Assembly (NCBI RefSeq): GCF_902167145.1
Contig: NC_050100.1
Coordinates: 189,093,439 to 189,157,438, forward strand
Direction of reading: 5' to 3'
Length of the DNA: 64,000 bases
Source: Zea mays
Lineage: Eukaryota; Streptophyta; Magnoliopsida; Poales; Poaceae
Part shown: positions 40,403 through 50,743 of the stretch, in pieces
How positions within the stretch are numbered: the stretch's first letter is position 1
How the letters are laid out: the number at the start of each line of letters is the position of its first letter
The notes under the pieces: model-generated
What the model was told of the DNA's origin: nothing
The model's input: the letters and a program-made list of their open reading frames with translations, nothing else
Database searches by the model: none
Translations under genes and position numbers: made by a program

Positions 40403-41072
40403 TAAGGTTTTTTTTAATCCAGTCTGGTACTAGTATTAAGATGCACGGACGTACAACAAACACGAATATTTGCAATTTTGCAACCACAAGTGGTGTCTCT
40501 TTGCTATTATGCTATCTGAGTGTATGATATGTGGGTTCGTCTTTGTTACAAAACAAATATGAATCCCATCCTGGACACTGTCGATGAACAGCGAGAGGTC
40601 TGACAAAGAAAGAAGCAGCGAACACCAAATCAGATCATAACAGGCACCTTTGCCCGAAGGCTTTGCGTTTTCTTATTCACCCTACCTACAAAAGAATCTC
40701 TAATATCCCAAAAATTGTTACTACTCTCTTATCGTTGGGAACACCCTAAATCTCAGCATAGGAATTTGCATCAATTTTCCAATCATTAACAGAGCCCCGC
40801 AAATCCCTCTGGCACAATCATCCTTGCTTCAACAAGGACTTCAGGGGCTCCAGTTGTGAGCCTTACTTGCTTTTGATATAAGCAGAGGCGGTTGCGAACG
40901 CCAGATCTGCCCAGAGGCCAGCTGCAGACGGCCGTGCAACGACGGCAAGAGGCCAGCCAAGACCAAAGCAACGGCACAACACTCCCCAATAGAATCCCAA
41001 CTCACAAGCCCTCCGCACCGCAATATGTCCATATCAACTTCACCAGGTACAACGAATAATTGAGTGACTTAC

Positions 41073-41200
41073 CACAGCTTGGAAGACGGATCAGCAGTTC
41101 AGCTTCAGCAAGACAGGCGGCTAGGGTTTACGGAAGAGGCGCGCCTACGGAAGAGGCAGGAGGAGGATATAAGAGGCCACGGATGAAAGCCCATACCGTT
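41073..41200 (-). promoter_or_regulatory. NOP10 leader/promoter with telo-box and site-II-like motif
   Basis: The minus strand holds the telo-box AAACCCTA at 41122-41129 and a TGGGCTTT (site-II-like) at about 41187-41194. This pair is typical of ribosomal-protein and ribosome-biogenesis gene promoters in plants, fitting NOP10. The transcription start is not known. Confidence 0.6.
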
Positions 41201-42112
41201 ACCGTCGTCAAGACTCGCGAGCATGCACGCCGCTCCGCATCCGTAAAAAGCACGGGCCTGTCCGCAAGCCCACCATGGCGGCCCCGTAGCACACGCAGGT
41301 TGTTGCATTTGGTATTCTGGGCTTAGCTGGAGTGCCTGCGAGGCCCACTGGATTAGAGTGGGATTGCGGGAAGTCCAGCACTGGAAGATTTGACCTACCT
41401 ATACATGTACAAAAAGCCTCTAGGCCGTTTTGGTGGCCCATTTCGAGTCCGGCCCGGCCCGCTTTATACGGGCTAGGGTTAGGGCGGCATGAATATGTGG
41501 GCTAGGGCCGGACAGCAAACTGAGTCCGTCGGGCTAGTCGAGTTTGGCCCACTTTTTTTACTGAACCGTGCTCATCGGCCCTCTTTTTCGTGCTTATCGG
41601 GTTAGTCTGGCCCGTTTAGGCTCACTGTGGGTCGGGACTGTGTAATGAAACGAGCCCGCGGGCTAAGTAGGCTCGGCTCAGTTTTCTAATCGTGTCTGTC
41701 GGACCAGGCCTAAACCAGGCCAGGCCAAGACGGACGACCTGTTTGTACATGCATAGTCCTACCCACACGATTTTCCATATAATATTACTTAATACTACTT
41801 TAACAATTAATTCCAGATCTGGATGTCATTTTTACAAAATTTAGAAGCTAGCATGATGTCAGCTTTCAGCTGTGGATTTTTGGAAATCTGTTTAGCTGCT
41901 AGTGGTGAGAAAGCCATCGTAGGATGGAAGATGTGCGAAAGATGAAAGTCGTTTGGCTTGAAGAAATGTGAACTGTGATTATTTAATAATTGTTTGTCAC
42001 ATCCTAGAGGACTTGGCATGGATGGATCTAAGCAACGGCCAAGAGCAAGTAAAGTTGCAATCAATGAACCAATAAGACTACACAATAACATGAAGTGAAT
42101 CATATAATTTCT
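41201..42112. other. NOP10 upstream intergenic DNA with GGCCCG-rich tract
   Basis: 41430-41720 is full of CCGGCCC, GGCCCG and GGGCTAG words, resembling the subterminal word arrays of the hAT elements nearby, but no ends or target duplication can be fixed. The rest is AT-rich and featureless. Confidence 0.4.
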
Positions 42113-42120
42113 GGAGATAT

Positions 42121-43035
42121 CAAGGTCGTGTCTTAGATTCAGGGCCCTAGGCGAAAGCTTAGGTGGGACCCTTTTAACCTATGTATATACATAATCTTTC
42201 TCTCTCCACATATATATAGTTATAAAAACATTTTGAAAGTTAGAACATTATTACATTACTAGGAAGTAAAAATTATTTAACTAAAATTCACAAACCAGAA
42301 TGTATATAACTCCTAGGAGACCGAAGCAAACTTTAGGCGAAACGACAATTAGCTTGCTCCCTAACTGTAGTATACATGTACGCGTACGTGCGAAGGTCGA
42401 TTGTCGAGCGCGTATTGAGCTCTGTGCATTGACAACATGGTAGCGGTAGGAATAATGTTTTCTTGATGTATTCTATTTTTACTTGGTAACTGGGATTGGT
42501 TTGGCCAAGTTCAATGATGTATATGTTCGATAATGGCGTACTGCTCACAATAGTAGGGGCTAGATTACCATAGCATTAGGCTAACCAAGCCAACATTGAT
42601 TAGGGTGATTACACAACTAAGGGTATGTTTGGTTCAGTTGTGGATTTCAGAAAAACTAATTCTAGTTGTGAAAAAAATGTTTTGAGCTGATAATTACGGA
42701 AAAATTAAAATTTGTTTAGTTGGAATAAATATTAATTATATATTTTATAAGAGCATGTTAACTTATTACATGGATGTTATGAATCTAGAAAATCTAGGGT
42801 ATGATGTGATTTTGAATTGAACTAAAGGAATCTATATGTTTTCAGGTATTGATTCTGTTGTTGTATCCATTTGGTTGGGATTTTAGATTTTTGGTAGCGA
42901 ATCTAGTTTAGGAAGCTAAACCAAATATACTCTAAGTACTATACTCAAATATATACTTATATACTTGAGTAGGGGGTCCAACATTTTAGGGCCTAGGGCG
43001 ACCGCCCACCTGGCATCCCCTTAGGTCTGGTCCTG
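42121..43035. mobile_element. non-autonomous hAT element (915 bp)
   Basis: Exact 8-bp target duplication GGAGATAT (42113-42120, 43036-43043). The diverged ends CAAGGTCGTGTCTTAG and (complement of the right end) CAGGACCAGACCTAAG match at 9 of 16 bases. CAGGGCC-type words and a CCTAGGCG motif near both ends fit an Ac-like hAT derivative. No transposase. A Tourist-like MITE lies inside. Confidence 0.85.
42621..42932. mobile_element. Tourist-like MITE inside hAT element
   Basis: 312 bp between TAA duplications (42618-42620, 42933-42935). Ends GGGTATGTTTGGTT and AACCAAATATACTC pair at 12 of 14 bases. AT-rich and non-coding, as for PIF/Harbinger-derived Tourist elements. Confidence 0.8.
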
Positions 43036-43073
43036 GGAGATATGGATGCTAGATGCTTGTGTAGCATAGTCAT

Positions 43074-44255
43074 TGAGAGCACCTAGAGGGGGGTAAATAG
43101 GTGATCCTGTAAAACTTGAAACTTAATCCACAAAAACTTGGTTAGGAGTTAGCACAGTAAAGCCAAGTGGCTAGAGAGGAGTTCTTGCAAGACACGATAA
43201 CCACAAGAAGATCAATCACAGATAGACACAGTGGTTTTATCCCGTGGTTCGGCCAAGTTCAACACTTGCCTACTCCACGTTGTGGCGTCCCAACGGACGA
43301 GGGTTGCAATCAACCCCTCTCAAGCGGTCCAAAGACCCACTTGAATACCACGATGTTCACGAAGAAGCACGAAGTAAGGGAGGGATGAGCAACACACACA
43401 AGTCACAAAATCAGAGCAACAATACGCACACAAGTCACAACACGAGCTCTCAACACAACTCAAAGAGTACTCTACTCAAATAGAGCTCTAGTTGCTATCA
43501 CAAAGAATCGAATGCGTGGAATTGAAGTCTTGTTGCTTAGGAATGCTTAGAGAATGCTTGGTGTACTCCTCCATGCGCCTAGGGGTCCCTTTTATAGCCC
43601 CAAGGCAGCTAGGAGCCGTTGAGAGCATTCCAGGAAGACAATTCTTGCCTTCTGTCGCCTGGCGCACCGGACAGTCCGGTGCACCACCGGACACTGTCCG
43701 GTGCGGATTTCTTTCCTTCTTTGGCGAAGCCCACCGTTGGCGGTTCAGAGCCGTTGGTGCACCGGACACTGTCCGGTGCACACCGGACAGTCCGGTGCCC
43801 CCATCTGACCGTTGGCTCTGCCACGCGTCGCGCGCGGATTACGCGGTCGACCGTTGGCCGGGCCGATTGTTGGCTCACCAGACAGTCCGGTGCACCACCG
43901 GACAGTCCGGTGATTTATAGTCGTACGCCGCCGTTGAAACCCGAGAGCAGCCATTTCGCAGACGCCAGCCTGGCGCACCGGACACTGTCCGGTGCACCAC
44001 CGGACAGTCCGGTGCACCCAGACTGCGCAGAGTCTTGGCTGCTCAGCCAAGTCTTTTCCAATTTGGTCTTTCCTGTTTCTAGCACTTAGACACAATACAT
44101 TAGTCTTCAAAACAATGTACTAAGTCTTAGAAACATACCTTTACTCTTGATTTACACTTTTTGAGTCCTTGGCACAATTTAACACTTAGGCACTTGTGTT
44201 GGACACTTAATCACCAAAATACTTAGAAATGGCCCAAGGGCACATTTCCCTTTCA
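43074..44255 (-). repeat. element C left LTR (biological 3' LTR)
   Basis: Minus-strand TATA box TATAAAAGG at about 43588-43596. Palindrome clusters at 43670-44015 lie upstream of it. Compared with the right LTR it lacks about 75 bp near 43352 and has extra palindrome units near 43680 and 43995. Confidence 0.9.
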
Positions 44256-45043
44256 ATCTCCCCCTTTTTGGTGATTTATGCCAACACAATAAAAAGCAAC
44301 TAAAAGAAGTGCAACATCAACTCAAATGAAAACATAATTTTGTTTTGATTCAAATTTGGCATATTTGGATCATTTTTTGCCACCACTTGGTTTGTTTTTG
44401 CAAATCAACCTCAATTTCCTATCTCTAAGTCAAACACACTTGTTGAGACATAAAGAGAGTTGTTCCAAGAGAAATTGATCAAAGATTTCAAAAACTCCCC
44501 CTTTTTCCCATAATCAACCATTCTCCCCACAAGAGGCCAACTTTTGACAAAAGAGACAATAAGAGATTTTTGACAAATCAAAAGCTCTATTCTACTATTT
44601 TCAAAATTCTCAAGTGGTAGCTGATCCATTTGTTGCTTTGACCTTATTTTCTCCCCCTTTGGCATCAAGCACCAAAACGGGATCAATTTTGGCCCTTTAA
44701 CCCTATTGCCCCACCAAAATCTTCAACTAAGAGTAAAAAGGCAATAAGAGTACAAAGATGAACTTGGAATCAGTTACTCTTTCATTGGAGCGCAGTGGAA
44801 GTCTTGCATGGTCCAAGTCCACCTTTTCCCTTTCAAACCTCCTTTGAGACTAAATTAAGCAAACTGAAGCACACAGTTAGTCTCAAAGGGTCAAGTTGTA
44901 GCACATCTCCCCCTAAATATGTGCATCACTTGCAAATGGACTTGTGAGGTCCGGGGAGTGCTTGTACAACTTGAGCACCATAAATAAACAACAAAATGCA
45001 TTAAGGAACATGATCAAGGCATAAAACACATGTATGCTATAAA
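44256..45043 (-). other. element C 3' untranslated region and polypurine tract
   Basis: Purine run (ATCTCCCCCTTTTT on +) next to the LTR, with further CTCCCCC runs at about 44495, 44520, 44650 and 44905. There is no gene. Confidence 0.75.
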
Positions 45044-48000
45044 TCAATCCAGGTTCCGCGAATCTAAGACATTTAGCTCACTACGCAGCTTGCAAAAGGT
45101 CGACTCATCTAGAGGCTTGGTAAAGATATCGGCTAGCTGGTTCTCGGTGCTAACATGAAACACTTTGATATCTCCCTTTTGATGGTGGTCTCTCAAAAAG
45201 TGATGTCGGATGTCAATGTGCTTTGTGCGGCTGTGTTCAACAGGATTATCCGCCATGCGGATAGCACTCTCATTATCATATAGGAGTGGGACTTTGCTCA
45301 GATTGTAGCCAAAGTCCCTGAGGGTTTGCCTCATCCAAAGTAGTTGTGTGCAACACTGTCCTGCGGCAACATACTCGGCCTCAGCGGTGGATAGGGCAAC
45401 GGAGGTTTGTTTCTTAGAACTCCATGACACCAGGGACCTTCCTAAGAATTGGCACGTCCCCGATGTACTCTTCCTATCGACCTTACATCCAGCATAGTCG
45501 GAGTCTGAATATCCAATTAAGTCAAAGGTAGACCCCTTTGGATACCAGATCCCGAAGCAAGGCGTAGCGACTAAATATCTAAGAATTCGCTTCACGGCCA
45601 CTAAGTGACACTCCTTTGGATCGGATTGAAATCTAGCACACATGCATACGCTAAGCATAATATCCGGTCTACTAGCACATAAATAAAGTAAGGACCCTAT
45701 CATAGACCGGTATGCCTTTTGATCAACGGACTTACCTCCTTTGTTGAGGTCGGTGTGTCCGTTGGTCCCCATTGGAGTCTTTGCGGGCTTGGCGTCCTTC
45801 ATCCCAAACCGCTTGATCAAATCTTGCGTGTACTTCGTTTGGGAGATGAAGGTCCCATCTTTGAGTTGCTTCACTTGGAACCCAAGGAAATAGCTTAACT
45901 CGCCCATCATTGACATCTCAAACTTTTGAGTCATCACCCTGCTAAACTCTTCACAAGACTTTTGGTTAGTAGAACCAAATATTATGTCATCGACATAAAT
46001 TTGGCACACAAAAAGATCACCATCACAAGTCTTAGTAAAAAGAGTTGGATCGGCTTTCCCAACCTTGAAAGCATTAGCAATTAAAAAGTCTCTCAGGCAT
46101 TCATACCATGCTCTTGGGGCTTGCTTAAGTCCATAGAGCGCCTTAGAGAGCTTACACACGTGGTCGGGGTACCGTTCATCCTCAAAGCCAGGGGGTTGCT
46201 CCACGTACACCTCCTCCTTGATTGGCCCGTTGAGGAAAGCGCTCTTCACATCCATTTGGAATAACCTGAAAGAATGGTGAGTAGCATAGGCTAACAATAT
46301 GCGAATTGACTCTAGCCTAGCCACAGGAGCAAAAGTCTCCTCAAAGTCCAAACCTGCGACTTGGGCATAACCTTTTGCCACAAGTCATGCCTTGTTCCTT
46401 GTCACCACCCCGTGCTCGTCTTGTTTGTTGCGGAACACCCACTTGGTTTCCACAACATTTTGCTTAGGACGAGGCACCAGTGTCCAAACTTCATTTCTCT
46501 TGAAGTTGTTGAGCTCCTCTTGCATGGCCAACACCCAGTCCGGATCTAGCAAGGCTTCTTCTACCCTGAAAGGCTCAATAGAAGAGACAAAAGAGTAATG
46601 CTCACAAAAATTAACTAATCTAGAGCGAGTAGTTACTCCCTTGCTAATGTCACCCAATATTTGGTCGACGGGATGATTCCTTTGAATCGTCGCTCGAACT
46701 TGGGTTGGAGGTGCCGGTTGTGCTTCTACCTCCATTAAATGATCATCTTGTGCTCCCCCTTGATCACATGCCTCCTCTTGATGAACCTGTTCATCTTCTT
46801 GAGTTGGGGGATGCACCGTTGTTGAGGAAGAAGGTTGATCTTGCTCCTTTTGTTCCAGTGGCCTCACATCTCCAATCGCCATGGTGCGCATTGCGGCCGT
46901 TGGAACGTCTTCTTCATCTACATCATCAAGATCAACAACTTGCTCTCTTGGAGAGCCATTAGTCTCATCAAATACAACGTCGCTAGAGACTTCAACCAAA
47001 CCCGATGATTTGTTGAAGACCCTATACGCCTTTGTATTTGAGTCATAACCTAACAAAAACCCTTCTACAGCTTTGGGAGCAAACTTGGAATTTCTACCTT
47101 TCTTCACTAGAATGTAACATTTGCTCCCAAATACACGAAAGTAAGACACATTGGGTTTGTTACCGGTTAGAAGCTCATATGAAGTCTTCTTGAGGAGGCG
47201 ATGAAGGTAGACCCGGTTTATGGCGTGACAAGCCGTGCTCACGGCTTCCGTCCAAAACCGTTCGGGAGTCTTGAATTCACCAAGCATCGTCCTCGCCATG
47301 TCTAGTAGCGTCTTGTTCTTTCTCTCTACCACACCATTTTGCTGTGGTGTGTAGGGAGCGAAGAACTCGTGCTTGATTCCTTCCTCCTCAAGATACTCCT
47401 CCACTTGAAGATTTTTGAACTCAGACCCATTGTCGCTCCTTATCTTCTTCACTTTGAGCTCAAACTTGTTTTGGGCTCTCCTTAGGAAGCGCTTGAGGGT
47501 CCCTTGGATTTCAGATTTATCCTGCAAAAAGAATACCCAAGTGAAGCGAGAAAAATCATCAACTATAACAAGACCATACTTACTTCCTCCTATACTTAGA
47601 TAGGCGACGGGTCCGAAGAGGTCCATATGAAGTAACTCCAGGGGTCTTGATGTTGTCATCACATTTTTGGCATGATGAGAGCTTCCCACTAGTTTACGTG
47701 CTTGACAAGCTGCACAAGGTCTATCTTTTTCGAAAGTTACATTAGTTAGACCTATCACGTGTTCTCCCTTTAGAAGCTTGTGAAGGTTCTTCATCCCCAC
47801 ATGTGCTAAACGGCGATGCCACAGCCAGCCCATGCTAGTCTTAGCAATTAAGCATGCATCTACATCGGCCTCCTCTTTTGCAAAATCAACTAAATAAAGT
47901 TTGCCGTCTAGTACACCCTTAAAAGCTAATGAACCATCACTTCTTCTAAAGACAGACACATCTACATTTGTGAATAAACAGTTATATCCCATATTACAAA

Positions 48001-48244
48001 GTTGACTCACAAACAGCAAGTTATATCCAAGCGACTCAACTAAGAACACATTAGAAATAGAGTGCTCGAATGAAATAGCAATTTTTCCTAACCCTTTCAC
48101 CTTGCCTTGGTTCCCATCACCAAAAATGATTGAATCTTGGGGATCCTTGTTCTTGACGTAGGAAGAGAACATCCTCTTCTCCCCCGTCATGTGGTTTGTG
48201 CATCCGCTGTCGATAATCCAGCTTGAGCCCCCGGATGCATAAAC
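45044..48244 (-). pseudogene. element C Pol polyprotein, one nonsense codon
   Basis: 1067 codons in one frame from GTTTATGCATCC (preceded by CAG) to the stop at 45044. Protease [13 protein letters not shown], integrase with CAACQARK zinc ligands and D, D, E in MDLFGP, RSDNGSEF and [10 protein letters not shown] with DVKSAFLNG and YVDDIIFGS (about 45980-46000), RNase H with [14 protein letters not shown] (Tyr where A and B have Cys). TGA at 46385-46387 interrupts [10 protein letters not shown], a CGA to TGA change compared with A and B. Otherwise open. Confidence 0.92.
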
Positions 48245-48260
48245 CTGCAAGGCAAATTTA
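48245..48260 (-). promoter_or_regulatory. gag stop / CAG acceptor-like / pol junction, element C
   Basis: TAA at 48258-48260 ends gag; the AG of TTGCAG falls 13 bases on, directly before GTTTATGC. Here the pol frame reads through CAG and stays open for some 40 bases upstream, so it slightly overlaps gag, unlike in A and B. Confidence 0.45.
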
Positions 48261-48649
48261 GGCTTGGGTCTTAGGTACCCAACTCATGTTGGGTCCTACA
48301 AGGTTAGTTACAATAGTCTTAGGGACCCAAATGCAAGTCTTGTCTCCCTTACATTTGGCTCCTAATTTCCTAGCAATTACCTTCTTATCCTTTCTACAAA
48401 TAGCAAAGGAAGCATTGCAAGCATAATAAATTGTAGAAGGTTCATTCATTACTTTCCTAGGAACATGAACAATATTTCTTCTAGGCATATGATGAACAAC
48501 ATTTTTCCTAGCCACATTTCTATCATGCATAATAGAAGAACTAGAAGCAATTATGGCATGAGAATCAAAAGCATCATAACTTCTATAAACATTCCTAGAA
48601 TGTCTCCTATCATGATACATGAAAGCATGGTTCTTTTGAGCACTACTAG
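48258..48649 (-). pseudogene. element C Gag, C-terminal end (cut off by element B)
   Basis: Frame ending TWVPKT-type repeats (IWVPKTIVTN, MSWVPKTQA) as at the end of the A and B Gags. Element B separates it from the rest of gag at 57972-59967. Confidence 0.85.
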
Positions 48650-49946
48650 TGAAAGTCGCCTAGAGGGGGGTGAATAGGGTGAAACTGAAATTTACAAAAT
48701 TAATCACAACTACAAGCCGGGTTAGCGTTAGAAATAGAAACGAGTCCGAGAGAGAGGGCGCAAAACAAATCGCAAGCGAATGAAGAGTGTGACACGCGGA
48801 TTTGTTTTACCGAGGTTCGGTTCTTGCAAACCTACTCCCCGTTGAGGTGGTCACAAAGACCGGGTCTCTTTCAACCCTTTCCCTCTCTCAAACGGTCCCA
48901 CGGACCAAGTGAGCTTCTTCTTCTCAAACAATTGGAACACAAAGTTCCCGCAAGGACCACCACACAATTGGTGTCTCTTGCCTCAATTACAAGTGTGTTT
49001 GATCTCAAGAAAGATTGAGAAAGAAAAGAAGCAATCCAAGCGCAAGAGCTCAAAAGAACACAACAAATCACTCTCACTAGTCACTAAGGCTTTGTGTGGA
49101 ATTGAGAGAGGATTTGATCACTTGAGTGTGTCTAGAATTGAATGCTAGAGATCTTGTAAGTAGTTAGAAGGTGGAAAACTTGGATGACTTGAATGTGGGG
49201 TGGTTGGGGGTATTTATAACCCCAACCACCAAACTAGCCGTTTGGTGGAGGCTGCTGTCGCATGGCGCACCGGATAGTCCGGTGTGCCACCGGACAGTGT
49301 CCGGTGCGCCAGCCACGTCACCTGGCCGTTGGGATCTGACCGTTGGAGCTCTGACGCGTGGGCCCGCCTAGCTGTCCGGTGGTGCACCGGACAAGTCCTG
49401 TAGACTGTCCGGTGTGCCACCCGCGCGTGCTCTGCTCCTCTGCGCGCGCTGGCGCGCATTTAATGCGTTGCAGACGACCGTTGGCGCGAAGTAGTCGTTG
49501 CTCCGCTGGCTCACCGGACAGTCCGGTGTGCACCGGACATGTCCGGTGAATTATAGCGGAGCGAATTCCCGAAGCTGGCGAGTTCAGAGTCGCTCTCCTC
49601 TGGAGCACCGGACACTGTCCGGTGGTGCACCGGACAGTTTGGTGAATTATAGCGAAGCGCCTCTGAAAATTCCCGAAGGTGCGAAGTTTGGCTTGGAGTC
49701 CCCTGGCGCACCGGACACTGTCCGGTGGCACACTGGACAGTCCGGTGCGCCAGACCAGGGCTGCCTTCGGTTATCCCTTGCTCTTTTTGTTGAACCCATT
49801 TCTTGGTCTTTTTATTGGCTAAGTGTGAACCTTTGGCACCTGTATAACTTATAGACTAGAGCAAACTAGTTAGTCCAATTATTTGTGTTGGGCAATTCAA
49901 CCACCAAAATCAATTAGGAAATAAGTGTAAGCCTAATTCCCTTTCA
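48650..49946 (-). repeat. element B left LTR (biological 3' LTR)
   Basis: TATA box TATAAATA-type on minus near 49209-49217 and palindrome clusters at 49266-49750 upstream of it. One cluster has an additional unit compared with the right LTR. Confidence 0.92.
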
Positions 49947-50743
49947 ATCTCCCCCTTTTTGGTGATTGATGCCAACACAAACCAAAGCAAATGTGGAAGT
50001 GCATAATTGAACTAGTTTGCATAATGTAAGTGCAAGGGTTACTTGGAATTGAGCCAATATAAATACTTATAAGATATGCACGGATTGTTTCTTTTATTTT
50101 TAACATTTTGGACCACGCTTGCACCACATGTTTTGTTTTTGCAAATTTCTTTTGTAAATCCTTTTCAAAGTTCTTTTGCAAATAGTCAAAGGTAAATGAA
50201 TAAGATTTTGCGAAGCATTTTCAAGATTTGAAATTTTCTCCCCCTGTTTCAAATGCTTTCCTTTGACTTAAACAAAACTCCCCCTTGATAAATTCCTCCT
50301 CTTAGTGTTCAAGAGGGTTTTAAGATATTGATTTTGAAAATACTACTCTCTCCCCTTTTTAAACACAATGAGATATCAATTTGAAAAATCATACCAATTG
50401 AAAAACTCTTTTTAAAATTAGGTGGTGGTGCGGTCCTTTTGCTTTGGGCTAATACTCTCTCCCCCTTTGGCATGAATCGCCAAAAACGGAATCATTAGAG
50501 CCCTTCGAATTACTTTCTCCCCTTTGGTAAATAAAATATGAGTGAAGATTATACCAAAACGGAGAGTTGCTCGGAGCGACGACGAAGGATGAGTTACGGA
50601 GTGGAAGCCTTTGTCTTCGCCGAAGACTCCAATTTCCTTTCAATACACCTATGACTTGGTTTGAAATAGACTTGAAAACACATTAGTCGTAGCATATGAA
50701 AAGAGACATGATCAAAGGTATATGAATGAGCTATGTGTGCAAA
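49947..50743 (-). other. element B 3' untranslated region and polypurine tract
   Basis: As in element A, with the purine primer next to the LTR and several internal CTCCCCCT runs. No gene. Confidence 0.75.

Larger units (their letters stand above)
39097..41072 (-). other. inferred NOP10 5'UTR intron
   Basis: On minus a donor CTGTG/GTAAGTCAC at 41072 and an acceptor TTTATCAG/GTGTC ending at 39097 lie upstream of the NOP10 ATG, so the leader is probably spliced. The roughly 2-kb intron holds a hAT element, a foldback repeat and other repeat remnants. The splice is inferred from motifs only. Confidence 0.5.
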
